This document shows, piece by piece, positions 42,743 to 52,122 of a stretch of 64,000 nt of DNA. Origin of the DNA: Trichococcus ilyis (GTDB lineage Bacteria; Bacillota; Bacilli; Lactobacillales; Aerococcaceae); contig NZ_FNYT01000004.1 of the NCBI RefSeq assembly GCF_900109135.1, positions 62,001 to 126,000 of the forward strand, written 5' to 3'. Within the stretch, counting starts at the first letter, position 1. Each line of letters opens with the position of its first letter. The translations under genes were made by a program, and so were the position numbers. The notes below the pieces were generated by a model. The model had not been told where the DNA came from and did no database searches. It worked only from the letters and a program-made list of their open reading frames with translations.

Positions 42743-44580
42743 TCATCCTCCTCGTCCATCGGAATGTAAGGCAAGGAAATAAAGAACGTGGAGCCTTTAT
42801 TTTCCACACTGGTCACCCAGATTTTTCCGCCATGCAGCTGGACGACCTCTTTGGAGATGGCTAAGCCAAGTCCGGTGCCGCCCATGGAACGGGCCCGGGC
42901 CTTGTCGACACGGTAGAAGCGGTCGAAGACATGGTTGATATCCTTGCGCGGTATGCCCAAACCCTCGTCGGTGATGCTGATGACGACGCTGTTGTGCGTT
43001 TCCATCAGCCTGCAGGTGATTGTTCCGCCGTCCGGAGAATATTTGATGGCATTGTTCATGATATTGTCGATTACTTGGATAAATTTATCCTGGTCGATTT
43101 CGACCCAGAGCGTGCGCTGCGTAAAATCGCGTTCGATCTTGTATTTTTTGTTGCGGTACTGTTCCGATTTCAGCATCATTTCGAAGCGGTCGATGATATG
43201 CGCGACCAGTTCATTGATGCTGACGAACTCGAAGTTCAATTCCTGTTTGCCCTGATCCATCCGCGACAAGTTCAGCAGATCGGTGATCATCCGGATCATC
43301 CGGTCGGTCTCTGTGGAGATGACCTTCAGGAACTCGGGCGCGATGTCTTTGTCCTCCCAAGCGCCGTCGATCAGCGACTCCGTATAACTCTTCACGCTCG
43401 TCAACGGCGTCCGCAATTCGTGGGACACGTTGGAAACGAAGCTGCGGCGTTCCTGTTCGACTTTTTCCTGCTCGGTGATGTCGGAAAGCACGCAGACCAG
43501 TCCGCTGATGAAGCCGGATTCCCGCTGGATGACGGAAAACTCTCCGCGCAGGATCGTATCCTGGTCTTCTGTCGCGATATTCAGGATCAGTTCATCCTGC
43601 GTCTCCAGCAACTGGCGGAAAGTGAATTTCTCGCCCAGCTTCAGCACCTTCATGATCGATTGGCCGATCGCTTTGTCTTGTGAAATCGAAAGCAAGTCCA
43701 TCGCCCGACTGTTGATGATGATGATCTTGCCGCGGCGATCGGTGGCCAGTACGCCATCCGTCATATGCCGCAGGACACTGTCCAACCTTTGGCGTTCGGA
43801 TTCGGTCGTTTCCTGGGCATCTTTGACTTTGTAGGACAGATCATTGATCGTCTCGGCCAATTCGCCCAATTCGTCCGCGCCGTAGACCGTCACCTTGCCG
43901 GAATAATCGCCTTCAGCAATATTCGCCGTCTGCCTGCGCATCTCGGAAATGGGCCGCGTGATCCCTCTGGAGATGATCACCGCCAAAATGATCGTAATGA
44001 TGATTGCGACGACCGATGCATTCAGAAAGATGCTGACCGTCTGGTTCATCTGCGAGTAGACCGATTCGATGTTGGACTCCATCACCAACACGCCGATAAG
44101 GGTTCCGGTATTGTCGGTCGAATAGATCGGGCTGATATTCTTCAGCACCCGGCTGTTCGTGTCTTCCTTCACATATTGGTAGGAGGAGGGGGAGTCGAGC
44201 AGGATGACTTGTTGGACATCTCGGTCGGTTGACTTCGTTCCGATCAGGGACTGCAGCGTTTGGTCATTGATGCCGAGAATATAGCCCTGTTCGTCCAGGA
44301 CTTGCGTTTCCAGAATGTTGGTTCCGGTAAAATCGCTGAGAACAGTCTGCACGGAAGCCTCCAGCTTTTCCGCATCATCATCCATCAGCAGCGGCTGCAG
44401 CGTCTTCTCCAGGAAGCCCGCGTTCAGGCTCATCTGGCTGTCGAAGTTGCTGATCATTTTCGTTTCCAGCTCCCGGATAAAATATGCTCCGATCAGCTGC
44501 AGCGATACCAACAGAAGGAAAATGAACAGCATCGGTATCTTGAAATGAATGGAGTGAACCAAACGTATCTTTTTGTTCAT
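42733..44580 (-). CDS. walK: Essential cell-wall sensor histidine kinase WalK
   Basis: 615 residues: membrane helix 1 (MLFIFLLLVSLQLIGAYFI), extracellular PAS/Cache domain (about 38-183), helix 2 (about 184-204), HAMP (205-257), PAS (260-370), HisKA with phospho-acceptor His387 in VSHELRTPLTS and HATPase (DNIMNNAIKYSPDG; GGTGLGLAIS). Senses cell-wall status and phosphorylates WalR. Six bases downstream of walR; the membrane regulators YycHI are encoded next. Confidence 0.96.
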   Translation of the reverse strand: MNKKIRLVHSIHFKIPMLFIFLLLVSLQLIGAYFIRELETKMISNFDSQMSLNAGFLEKTLQPLLMDDDAEKLEASVQTVLSDFTGTNILETQVLDEQGYILGINDQTLQSLIGTKSTDRDVQQVILLDSPSSYQYVKEDTNSRVLKNISPIYSTDNTGTLIGVLVMESNIESVYSQMNQTVSIFLNASVVAIIITIILAVIISRGITRPISEMRRQTANIAEGDYSGKVTVYGADELGELAETINDLSYKVKDAQETTESERQRLDSVLRHMTDGVLATDRRGKIIIINSRAMDLLSISQDKAIGQSIMKVLKLGEKFTFRQLLETQDELILNIATEDQDTILRGEFSVIQRESGFISGLVCVLSDITEQEKVEQERRSFVSNVSHELRTPLTSVKSYTESLIDGAWEDKDIAPEFLKVISTETDRMIRMITDLLNLSRMDQGKQELNFEFVSINELVAHIIDRFEMMLKSEQYRNKKYKIERDFTQRTLWVEIDQDKFIQVIDNIMNNAIKYSPDGGTITCRLMETHNSVVISITDEGLGIPRKDINHVFDRFYRVDKARARSMGGTGLGLAISKEVVQLHGGKIWVTSVENKGSTFFISLPYIPMDEEDEWG

Positions 44581-44586
44581 ATATTC

Positions 44587-45294
44587 TTACTCCTGATCCG
44601 GATTCTTCAAGAAGTAGCCTACTCCTCTTCGTGTGATCAGCCAGGTCGGGTGGCTTGGTGTATCCTCGATTTTTTCACGCAGTCTGCGGACCGTCACATC
44701 AACCGTGCGGACGTCGCCGAAATAATCATAGCCCCAGACGGTCTGCAGCAGATGCTCCCGCGTCATCACCTGGCCGATGTGTTTCGCCAAATAATGCAAC
44801 AGTTCAAATTCGCGGTGGGTCAATTCGATCTCCACCCCGCGTTTCGATACGATATAGGCATCTTCGTGGATGACCAAGGAACCGATCTTGATTTCGTTCG
44901 TGTCCTCTTCTTCAACAGGCGCTGCCACCGGAGCGGCTTGTCTCCTCAAATTCGCTTTGACGCGCGCGACCAATTCCCTGTTCGAGAAGGGTTTCGTGAC
45001 ATAATCGTCCGCACCCAGTTCCAGACCGAGCACTTTGTCGATTTCGGAATCTTTTGCCGTCAGCATGATGATCGGCACATCACTCGTTTTGCGGATTTCC
45101 CGGCAGACTTCCAATCCGTCCATTTTCGGCAGCATCAGATCCAGCAGGATGATATCCGGGCCCACTTCGGCAAACTGCGCCAAAGCTTCTTCGCCATCAT
45201 AGGCAGTAAAGACGTCATAACCTTCCTTGGTCAGATTGAACTTGATTATATCCGAGATCGGTTTTTCATCGTCCACCACTAATATCTTTTTCAT
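44587..45294 (-). CDS. walR: Response regulator WalR
   Basis: 235-residue OmpR-type regulator: receiver with Asp8/Asp9 acidic pocket, phospho-acceptor Asp52 (ILLDLMLP) and a conserved Lys in MLTAKDSE; winged helix about 132-233 ([19 protein letters not shown]). Controls cell-wall hydrolase genes. First gene of the operon, with a strong promoter and RBS AAGGAGG. Confidence 0.97.
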   Translation of the reverse strand: MKKILVVDDEKPISDIIKFNLTKEGYDVFTAYDGEEALAQFAEVGPDIILLDLMLPKMDGLEVCREIRKTSDVPIIMLTAKDSEIDKVLGLELGADDYVTKPFSNRELVARVKANLRRQAAPVAAPVEEEDTNEIKIGSLVIHEDAYIVSKRGVEIELTHREFELLHYLAKHIGQVMTREHLLQTVWGYDYFGDVRTVDVTVRRLREKIEDTPSHPTWLITRRGVGYFLKNPDQE

Positions 45295-45350
45295 ATTCGA
45301 ACCTCCTTGTTTCTTGCAACTCTCTGTCCCATGCGGAACGTCTACTCTTC

Positions 45351-45379
45351 ATTATACAATTGCCGTCGATTAAGTGCAA
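45351..45379 (-). promoter_or_regulatory. Sigma-A promoter of the walRKHI operon
   Basis: On the minus strand TTGCAC (45,379-45,374) and TATAAT (45,356-45,351) with a 17-base spacer, about 57 bases before the walR start. Confidence 0.8.
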
Positions 45380-45445
45380 AGCGTTCCTGAATCAGCCCCG
45401 GACAGGAACCCGGATTGCCGATTCAGGGACAGCATGACTGTGCAA

Positions 45446-45493
45446 AAAAGGACGAGGCATCAATCGTTTTCCTGACTGATGGCTCATCCTCCT
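45446..45493 (-). terminator. Terminator of the L,D-transpeptidase gene
   Basis: GGATGAGCCATCAGTC pairs with GATTGATGCCTCGTCC on the minus strand, followed by TTTTTT. Confidence 0.85.
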
Positions 45494-45521
45494 GTTAGAC
45501 ATTATGGCGTTCGTTGACGCA

Positions 45522-46895
45522 TCAGCTGTGGATGACGACCGGAACCCCGACACTGATCATCCCGAACAGTTCAGCCATTACCCCCGGTGGCGTATTGACA
45601 CAGCCATTCGAGCCGGCGGTAAGCCAATATTCGCCGCCGTATGCAGGCTGCCAGGATGAATCGTGGATACCGACCCCGGTCCAATCGACAGGCATCCAGT
45701 ATTCGACGGGCGATTCATAATCTTTTTCCGTCTTTGGGTTGTAGCCTTTCAGAACGGCATCCTCTTCTTTGTTCCAGATATAGAAGACACCTGTCGGAGT
45801 TGGTGTCTGCGGGTGTCCGGAAACGATGTCCGTTTCGAGCGCAACGGCGCCGTCCTTGTAGTACCACATGTGCTGGCTGGAAAGGTCCACTTCGACATAG
45901 GTTGTGCCGATATCAGCGCCATCGGCATGATAGCCGGTGCCGTTGTAATTAGGCGTCACCGTAACGTCCTTACCTGCCAAAACATAGCTGATCAGGTTGT
46001 CCGTTTCGTCTGCGACAGCCAAGGTCCATCCGTACGTACCGGCTGGAACTTGGACCGTTTCGCCGTCCGCCGCCAAGAAATCCCGCGTGCGGGAATAAGT
46101 GCTGTATTTGTCGCTCAGTCCCTGCAGATAGGCTGTGACGCCTTCTCGGTTGACCGACACCTCGCCGTTCTCATCGATGCCCAACCATTCGACAATGGCT
46201 GTTTGCGGCACCGTCTCGGTCTGTCCGGAAATGGTGTATTGGATGACCGTGTCCGTCAACTCGTCCAATTTTTGCACGGTTTCCTTCAGAACCGGATCAT
46301 CCGCCGTCAACGCGGGCTGTTGGTACGCCGCTGCCACATCGACTTCGCTTTCTCCGGCAACGACTGCTGCCAGTATCGTTGCCTTCAACTGCTCCAGATC
46401 GACCTTGTTCCCCGCTGCTTCGGGCGTAATCTCATAGCCGTCCGTTCCTTTTACGACTGTAGCGTTCACAGGGGCCGTGCGGTTCTCGTTATCCAAAGGG
46501 ATCTCCGCCAGGATGCCCGCCAAAGCTGCTTCATCAACGGATACGCCGCTCAGGTCGGTTTGTGCCTGCTTCTCCCGGAACAGCAGGATCGGCCAATTCC
46601 ACCCTCTCTGCTCGGCCTTCATCGTTTCCAGTTTTTCGGTATTGTCGACGGACACGCCCAAGTCGGCCGGTGTGAAGGCATGGATCGCCTCCCCGTTTTC
46701 GACGATTTGGATCTGTGCCTGTGCGATTGCCGCGGTTGTCTCTGCTTTTGCTTGGGCTACGGTGTCATTCGATATGTCAATGCCATCCAGCGTTGTATTC
46801 GGTAAGAACTTATCCTCATAATAGCTACCTGCACCAAAGTATCCGGCTGCAATCAATAAGACCGCCGTAGCGCCAATGATGATGGGTTTCTTTTT
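45522..46895 (-). CDS. L,D-transpeptidase (YkuD) with PG-binding domains
   Basis: 457 residues from GTG 46895, which has AAGGTGG 8 bases upstream. N-terminal membrane anchor (IIIGATAVLLIAAGYFGAG), two peptidoglycan-binding type-4 repeats (about 30-320), then a YkuD domain with VSGHPQTPTPTGVF, the His in GIHDSSW and catalytic Cys in GSNGCVNTPPG. Such enzymes cross-link peptidoglycan or attach proteins to it. A gene of this type directly upstream of walR is consistent with control by WalR. Confidence 0.93.
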   Translation of the reverse strand, partial: KKKPIIIGATAVLLIAAGYFGAGSYYEDKFLPNTTLDGIDISNDTVAQAKAETTAAIAQAQIQIVENGEAIHAFTPADLGVSVDNTEKLETMKAEQRGWNWPILLFREKQAQTDLSGVSVDEAALAGILAEIPLDNENRTAPVNATVVKGTDGYEITPEAAGNKVDLEQLKATILAAVVAGESEVDVAAAYQQPALTADDPVLKETVQKLDELTDTVIQYTISGQTETVPQTAIVEWLGIDENGEVSVNREGVTAYLQGLSDKYSTYSRTRDFLAADGETVQVPAGTYGWTLAVADETDNLISYVLAGKDVTVTPNYNGTGYHADGADIGTTYVEVDLSSQHMWYYKDGAVALETDIVSGHPQTPTPTGVFYIWNKEEDAVLKGYNPKTEKDYESPVEYWMPVDWTGVGIHDSSWQPAYGGEYWLTAGSNGCVNTPPGVMAELFGMISVGVPVVIHS

Positions 46896-46932
46896 CACTG
46901 TCCAGACCACCTTCTCGTTTTGTTACACTGCG

Positions 46933-46949
46933 ATTACGTTTGTGTTACA
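46933..46949 (-). promoter_or_regulatory. Candidate WalR binding site upstream of the L,D-transpeptidase
   Basis: On the minus strand TGTAAC-ACAAA-CGTAAT matches the WalR consensus (two TGTWAH hexamers with a 5-base spacer) with one mismatch. A second dyad GTTACAATGATTTGTAAC lies just upstream. Position about 40 bases before the start codon. Confidence 0.5.
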
Positions 46950-47079
46950 AATCATTGTAACTTACTTTTTATTACTTTACCATGTTTTCTTCCAAAAGCA
47001 AGCGATTTTTTCTTAATTTTTTTATATATCGGCCTGTTCTTAGACTTTCATCATAATACCAATGGGACAGAATTGCAAA

Positions 47080-47390
47080 CAGGCATGCTGCGTTTTCATT
47101 CGCGCACCCTGCTCCGGTGAACATAGGCTTCGCTGGAGTTCAGCCAACATGGGGGTTGCCTTCTCCGATTCGGGCGGCTTCGTCGGAGCTCCGGCTGACT
47201 GTTACCGGTGTGCTCCGGCGAGCGGACCTTTCACCGGAGCTGACGATTGATTCAGAGATCAAGCTCCTGTATGGTATCTTTGCGCTTGTCCGATTTCTTA
47301 CGGTTATCGGACAAGCTCTGCTACATTTGCCTTGCGCTTGTCCGATTATCTCATTACGGACTTTCATTGTCGGCTCGGAGCCAGTCTGGG
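47080..47390. repeat. GC-rich intergenic repeats (CTCCGG and GCGCTTGTCCGATT types)
   Basis: Multiple copies of CTCCGG/CCGGAG words (GCTCCGGTGAAC, CGGAGCTCCGGC, TTCACCGGAGC) and two direct copies of TTGCGCTTGTCCGATT (47,280-47,295 and 47,332-47,347) with a complementary ATCGGACAAGC between them. No gene. Similar words recur at 62.24-62.42 kb and 63.85-63.9 kb. The left part (46,950-47,080) is AT-rich and presumably holds the L,D-transpeptidase promoter. Confidence 0.6.
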
Positions 47391-47392
47391 CT

Positions 47393-47438
47393 AAAGAAAG
47401 AAGGGGCCCCCTCTCGACAAGGGCGCCCCTTCTTTCTT
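47393..47438. terminator. Terminator of the O-methyltransferase gene
   Basis: AAGAAAGAAGGGG pairs with CCCCTTCTTTCTT around an inner GC-rich stem; works in both directions. Confidence 0.9.
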
Positions 47439-48165
47439 ATGCGTGATTCTGTTTCTCCGCTTGGATTTCATCCAGGATATAGCTGAAATCGAAATCCTCT
47501 TTCTTTACGATCAGCAGCAGCCCGTCGCCCAGAGGCACGAGCGAAGTTTCCAAGGCTGGGTGGTCCAAAACGGTGTCCATCAGCTGGTTCAGGCGTCGGT
47601 GGATCTTGCGGACCCTTTTCGGAACATCCGCCTCGTCGTCCAGGATGGTGCCGCCCTGGAACACATCGTCGATGACCAGCATGCCCTCTTTTTTCAGCAG
47701 CCGGATGCAATGCGGCAGAAACTCATAATATTTGGCTTTCGCGCTGTCCATGAAGATGAAATCATAAGGCCCTTCCAGCGTAGGCAGGATCTCTGCGGCA
47801 TCGCCTTCCAGCAGCGTCACTTTGTCGGCAAGGCCCAGCTTCTCGAAGTTGGCTTTGGCGTTGTTGATCATGACCTCGAAACGGTCGATGGTCGTGACAT
47901 GACCTTCCGCTCCGACATGCTGCGCCATCAGGCTGCCCGAGAAGCCGATCGCTGCACCGATCTCCAGTATCCGCTTGGGTTTGATCTGCCCCAGCAGCAT
48001 GTTCAGGAATACCGCAGTTTCGTGCGGGATGATCGGCACCCCTTTTTCATTCGCGGTTTTTTCCAGTTCCCCCAACTCTCCCGGGAAACGTTTCAGTCTG
48101 TCGCGCATAAAAGCGACCAGTTCTTTTTTAACGACGGGTCTGTTCATCATTTCATTCAATGCCAT
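47437..48165 (-). CDS. trmR: SAM-dependent O-methyltransferase, TrmR (YrrM) type
   Basis: 242 residues of the class I O-methyltransferase family: ILEIGAAIGFSGSLMA (motif I), VTTIDRFEVM, YDFIFMDSAKAKY and LVIDDVFQGG. Closest to the group that methylates 5-hydroxyuridine at the tRNA wobble position. RBS AGGAG. Single gene between terminators; gene symbol tentative. Confidence 0.85.
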   Translation of the reverse strand: MALNEMMNRPVVKKELVAFMRDRLKRFPGELGELEKTANEKGVPIIPHETAVFLNMLLGQIKPKRILEIGAAIGFSGSLMAQHVGAEGHVTTIDRFEVMINNAKANFEKLGLADKVTLLEGDAAEILPTLEGPYDFIFMDSAKAKYYEFLPHCIRLLKKEGMLVIDDVFQGGTILDDEADVPKRVRKIHRRLNQLMDTVLDHPALETSLVPLGDGLLLIVKKEDFDFSYILDEIQAEKQNHA

Positions 48166-48257
48166 GCTTTTTTCTCCTTATCAAACACACTTTTATTAAT
48201 GGCAACAAGGCTGGGGCAGAAAGCCGCTTTCTGCATCCGGCCCTTGTTTGGGTCTGC

Positions 48258-48390
48258 ATAAACGCGGGACAGAACGCAGCCCCTGGCTCCACTGCACAGA
48301 CAATGCGCGGATGGTTTGCAGCCATCCTGGGTTTGTGCGCTCCAGTGGTCCGGGGCTGAACGCGTTCTGTCCCGCTCTTTTGCGTTTATT
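48258..48390. repeat. Large imperfect inverted repeat (about 130 bp)
   Basis: ATAAACGC/GCGTTTAT outer arms, then GCGGGACAGAACGC/GCGTTCTGTCCCGC, AGCCCC/GGGGCT and CCACTG/CAGTGG, giving a long branched hairpin between two genes. It reaches the 3' end of the CNNM/CorC gene and may act as its terminator. The arm TTCTGTCCCGCTCT recurs at about 62,560. Confidence 0.8.
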
Positions 48391-49720
48391 CGTCTTCAAC
48401 AACAACTTCTTGGACCGGCCCCCTCGTGACGCGGATGCCGCGGATCCTTCCGCTTTCGACCTGCGTAGTCGTCAGCAGATACTCTCCAGCTTGGATCGTC
48501 GCCTGCTCATCGTCTTTCGGGAAATACCCGAGTTCCTCGATTATGTAGCCGGCGATCGTGTCCACTTCTTCGGAAGCGATCGCCGTCTTGAACAACTGAT
48601 TGAACTTGTCCAGCGGCATGCGTCCATTCACGACGTAATGGTTCTCATCGATTTTTTTCGACATACGGTAAATCTCATCATACTCGTCCTCGATATCCCC
48701 GACGATTTCCTCGAGCAGATCCTCGAGGGTGATGATCCCTTCCACGCCGCCGTATTCATCTTTGATGATGGCCATATGCGTGTGGGTCTTGCGGAACTCG
48801 ACCAACAGATCGTCGATATAGATGGTCGACGGGACAAACAAAGGCGCATTGACCAGTTCGCGGAAATCAATCCGCGCGAAGCCGACTTCCTTCGATGCCT
48901 TCAAAACATTTTTCATATGCAGAACACCGATGATATTGTCCTTGTCTTCCTCATAGACCGGAATCCGCGAATATTGACTGTTCAGCACCAGCGCGATATT
49001 GTATTCCAGATCATCATCCAAATCCATCATCAAGGTATCGGTCCGCGGCACCATCAATTCACGGGCCAGCTTCGTGTCCAACGAAAGCACGCCCTGCATC
49101 ATTGTGAACTCGGAAGGATCGATGACGCCTTCGCCTCGGCTTTGGGCGAGGATGGCTTTCATTTCATCGCGGGTGAGCTTCTCTTCCTCATTCGTGAATT
49201 CGATCGGCGTCAGCTTCTTCAGGATGCCTGTAGAAAACGACAAGAGCCAGACGAATGGCTTGAAGAGGGTCTTCACGACAGCGATCGGGCCGGCAGTATG
49301 GCGCGCAATCGTTTCCGGCATCTGCAGGGCGATCTGTTTGGGATACAGTTCACCGAACACAAGCGTTATGTAGGAAAGGATGACGGTGATGATGATCATC
49401 GCGATCGTTTTGCCGCCGGTGATGCTTCCCAACAACGGTTCGATATATCCGACAAAATTGGATGAGGCTGATGCACTGCTGAAGAATCCGGCAAAGGTGA
49501 TGGCGACTTGGATGGTGGCCAGGAAATCATCGGGATTCTCCAGGAGACGCAAGACCCTTTTGGCCTTTTTGTCGCCTTCTTTGGCTAGCTTCTCGATTTT
49601 GGAACGGTTGATGGAAACAAATGCCAATTCCGCTGAGGCGAAATAAGCATTCAATAAAGTCAGGGTTAGGATCAATGCTAATTTTGATGATAACGACTGG
49701 CCTTCGGGGTCTGGGTTCAT
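48386..49720 (-). CDS. CNNM/CorC-type membrane protein (hemolysin C family transporter)
   Basis: 444 residues from ATG 49720 (RBS AAAAGGAG). CNNM/DUF21 domain with four hydrophobic segments ([40 protein letters not shown]), two CBS domains (about 200-325) and a C-terminal CorC_HlyC domain. Related proteins export Mg2+ or other divalent cations. The long upstream frame to 49,819 has no RBS. Confidence 0.92.
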   Translation of the reverse strand: MNPDPEGQSLSSKLALILTLTLLNAYFASAELAFVSINRSKIEKLAKEGDKKAKRVLRLLENPDDFLATIQVAITFAGFFSSASASSNFVGYIEPLLGSITGGKTIAMIIITVILSYITLVFGELYPKQIALQMPETIARHTAGPIAVVKTLFKPFVWLLSFSTGILKKLTPIEFTNEEEKLTRDEMKAILAQSRGEGVIDPSEFTMMQGVLSLDTKLARELMVPRTDTLMMDLDDDLEYNIALVLNSQYSRIPVYEEDKDNIIGVLHMKNVLKASKEVGFARIDFRELVNAPLFVPSTIYIDDLLVEFRKTHTHMAIIKDEYGGVEGIITLEDLLEEIVGDIEDEYDEIYRMSKKIDENHYVVNGRMPLDKFNQLFKTAIASEEVDTIAGYIIEELGYFPKDDEQATIQAGEYLLTTTQVESGRIRGIRVTRGPVQEVVVEDE

Positions 49721-50117
49721 ATGATTTTTTTCTCCTTTTTCATGTCTGCTCACGCAACGAGGATGCCTTTTGAAAGCGGCCTCCGTCCAGTTGCATAAAA
49801 AAATATAGATTCTGTTCAATTATATACTACTTAATATAGGGAACGCCACCCGAAAAATCAAGAGATTTTTCCTGCTCCGGCTGAGGCATCCGATTCGTGC
49901 TGTTCACGGTGGCGATTTTCGGGAGTGCCGGGCAGCGACAAGTGTTCTCATCCCAATCTAATGTTTACCCGAACCCGACACCTCGTTGTAAGGGCTTCAC
50001 TGCTTGATTTATCAAATGTTTAATATTTTCCAAGTATGCGTTTTTAACCGTTGCTTTTTTTCATTTTAATGTTATTATCACTTTAGACAACTGTGTTTTT
50101 AGGAGGACCTATACTAT
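49721..50117. other. Divergent intergenic region
   Basis: No gene. Contains one CTCCGG-type word near 49,875 and the promoter of the CBS gene at its right end. Confidence 0.5.
50051..50078 (+). promoter_or_regulatory. Promoter of the CBS-domain gene
   Basis: TTGCTT (50,051-50,056) and TATTAT (50,073-50,078), spacer 16, about 40 bases upstream of the ATG. Confidence 0.6.
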
Positions 50118-50759
50118 ATGCTTATCCGCTCACTTGCCATCCCGAAACGGGAGCTGACGATCGTCAAAGAGTCTGCCACGCTTCGGGATGCGCTGGATAT
50201 TCTCGAAGAGTCCGGCTTCCGTTGCGTTCCGATCCTGGACGAAACCGAAACCATTTTTCGTGGGAATATCTACAAGATGCATATCTATCGGCACAAAGCG
50301 AACGGCGGCGACATGAACCTGCCGGTCACGCATCTGCTGAAGAATGCCACCAAATTCATTTCGATAGACAGTTCATTCTTTAAGGTGTTTTTTACCATCA
50401 AAGAATTGCCCTACATTTCCGTTTTGAACAAGGATATGACCTTTTACGGCATCCTGACCCATAACGCCTTGCTGAACATGCTTGCCCAATCTTGGAGCAT
50501 CGATGTCGGCAGCTATGTGCTGACGGTCATCGCACCTGGCCAAAAAGGCGATCTGTACCACATCACCAAAATCATCAACCGCTACTCTTCCATCGCCAGC
50601 TGCATTTCCCTCGACATCAACCGGGAAGATGCGCTGCGCAGGGTACTGGTCACTTTGCCCGCAGGCACTCCCAAACAAGTGCTGGATTCCATCGTGAAGG
50701 CACTGGAGCGCAAGGATTTCCGCGTGACCGAAATCGAGAACCTGCAAGTGGATTTCTGA
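50118..50759 (+). CDS. cbpB: CBS-pair protein, CbpB-like (possible c-di-AMP binder)
   Basis: 213 residues: two CBS motifs (LTIVKESATLRDALDILEES; FISIDSSFFKVFFTIKELPY) then an ACT-like C-terminal domain (VLTVIAPGQKGDLYHITKII). This matches the streptococcal CbpB type rather than the shorter DarB. Members bind c-di-AMP and link it to the stringent response and potassium homeostasis. RBS AGGAGGACC. Function here is inferred from family. Confidence 0.8.
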   Translation: MLIRSLAIPKRELTIVKESATLRDALDILEESGFRCVPILDETETIFRGNIYKMHIYRHKANGGDMNLPVTHLLKNATKFISIDSSFFKVFFTIKELPYISVLNKDMTFYGILTHNALLNMLAQSWSIDVGSYVLTVIAPGQKGDLYHITKIINRYSSIASCISLDINREDALRRVLVTLPAGTPKQVLDSIVKALERKDFRVTEIENLQVDF

Positions 50760-50782
50760 AAAAGCTCCCATGTTACACGCAT

Positions 50783-50823
50783 AAAAAAGTCGGACAAGCT
50801 TTAGGCTTGGTCCGACTTTTTTT
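50783..50823. terminator. Bidirectional terminator
   Basis: AAAAAAGTCGGAC.AAGC/GCTT.GTCCGACTTTTTTT between converging genes. Confidence 0.93.
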
Positions 50824-50836
50824 GCGCGCACCCGAA

Positions 50837-51484
50837 TCAGCGGGTGGCGCCGTTCAGATATGGGTTGGAATAGATTTCTTCCCTTACGGTCGTAGGATCG
50901 CCGTGTCCCGGGAAAAGGACTGTTTCGCCCGGCAAGGTCACGATATATTTTTGGATCCCTTCGATCAAGGTAGTATGGCTGCCGCCCGGCAAATCGCTGC
51001 GGCCGACGCTGCCTTTGAAAATGACATCCCCGACGATTGCGAAGCCGTTCTCGCGGAAAATGAAGACAGTGCTTCCCGGCGAATGCCCTGGAATATGCTG
51101 CATCTCAAAACGGAACTCGCCGATTTCGTAAGGACCCATCTCCTCAAAGAAGATATCCGCTTCTTTCGTCAAGCGTACATCCGGAACGTTCGGGTTGCCT
51201 GCTGAGCCATTCAGACGCGGATCCAACAGCCACTCCCGCTCGATAGGGTTTTGGTAGACGGGAACGTTGTATCTTTCCCGGATTGTTTCGAGGGCGCCGA
51301 TGTGATCATAATGCGCATGAGTCAACACGATCGCGATCGGATGCAGTTCATTTTCTTCGATGGCGGCGATGATATCCTCCGCTTGCTCACCTGGATCAAA
51401 AATGATCGTATCATTTTCATGATCACCGATCAAAAAATAACAGTTTTCCTGGATAGGACCGACTGTAATTGCGTACATTTCCAT
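50837..51484 (-). CDS. MBL-fold hydrolase (glyoxalase II-like, YqgX type)
   Basis: 215 residues with THAHYDHIGA, HIPGHSPGS, IVGDVIFKGSVGR and FPGHGDPTTV, the full metal-ligand set of the glyoxalase II-like subgroup. Probably hydrolyses a thioester such as a lactoyl-thiol adduct. Monocistronic. Confidence 0.9.
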   Translation of the reverse strand: MEMYAITVGPIQENCYFLIGDHENDTIIFDPGEQAEDIIAAIEENELHPIAIVLTHAHYDHIGALETIRERYNVPVYQNPIEREWLLDPRLNGSAGNPNVPDVRLTKEADIFFEEMGPYEIGEFRFEMQHIPGHSPGSTVFIFRENGFAIVGDVIFKGSVGRSDLPGGSHTTLIEGIQKYIVTLPGETVLFPGHGDPTTVREEIYSNPYLNGATR

Positions 51485-51552
51485 ATACTCATTCCTCCCT
51501 CGATTTGGATTACCTCTCTATTATAAGAGAATGATGAGAAAAATCCTAGCAA

Positions 51553-51604
51553 AAAAACGCGGGCTTCTGCTTTTCATCCGAAAAAAGCCCCCGTTCTCAT
51601 GTTT
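51553..51604 (-). terminator. Terminator of queT
   Basis: On the minus strand ACGGGGGCTT and AAGCCCGCGT pair around an 18-base loop, followed by seven T. Confidence 0.82.
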
Positions 51605-51626
51605 TTTCATATGAAATTTTAATGAA

Positions 51627-52115
51627 TCAAGCCATTTTTTCGGCGAAACCGATCAGCTTATTCAGGTATTTCATGAGCGGTGCTGAAACAACCAGCACGA
51701 CCGCTTCGCCGAATGCCGCAGTGGCAAAACTGAACCAGAAAGGCAGATCCAGCACGATATAAAGTTCGATCGCGACAAGCACCATCGTCAATGTGAAGAC
51801 GAGTGCGGTCATCATCATGCGTTTCATTTCGGAATCATTGGGTTTGAACAATTTTTCCAGAATAAGGAAAGAAATCAGTGTCTGGCCAAATCCGAAAACC
51901 AAGTCCCAAGCCCCTAATGTCGAAAAGATCAGATTGGCGATGAAAACCCCCGCCAGAACGCCGTATTTGTAATCTTTGTGGTAGCCCACCAGATGATTCA
52001 ACATTTCCGAAACGCGGAACTGGATAGCACCGAACGACATAAAAGCAAAAATCCCCGTCATAGCGACATATAGTGCTGCGATAATTGTATTGATAACCAT
52101 TTTTCTTGTATTCAA
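51627..52115 (-). CDS. queT: QueT, ECF-type queuosine precursor (preQ1) transporter substrate component
   Basis: 162 residues, mostly hydrophobic, with about five to six membrane helices (VINTIIAALYVAMTGIFAFM; YGVLAGVFIANLIFSTLG) and the family motif FGAIQFRVSEMLNHLVGY. Imports a queuosine precursor with the shared ECF energising module. TTG start 52115, 8 bases after AGGGGG of the riboswitch; the riboswitch supports the substrate assignment. Confidence 0.93.
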   Translation of the reverse strand: MNTRKMVINTIIAALYVAMTGIFAFMSFGAIQFRVSEMLNHLVGYHKDYKYGVLAGVFIANLIFSTLGAWDLVFGFGQTLISFLILEKLFKPNDSEMKRMMMTALVFTLTMVLVAIELYIVLDLPFWFSFATAAFGEAVVLVVSAPLMKYLNKLIGFAEKMA

Positions 52116-52122
52116 GATGAAA

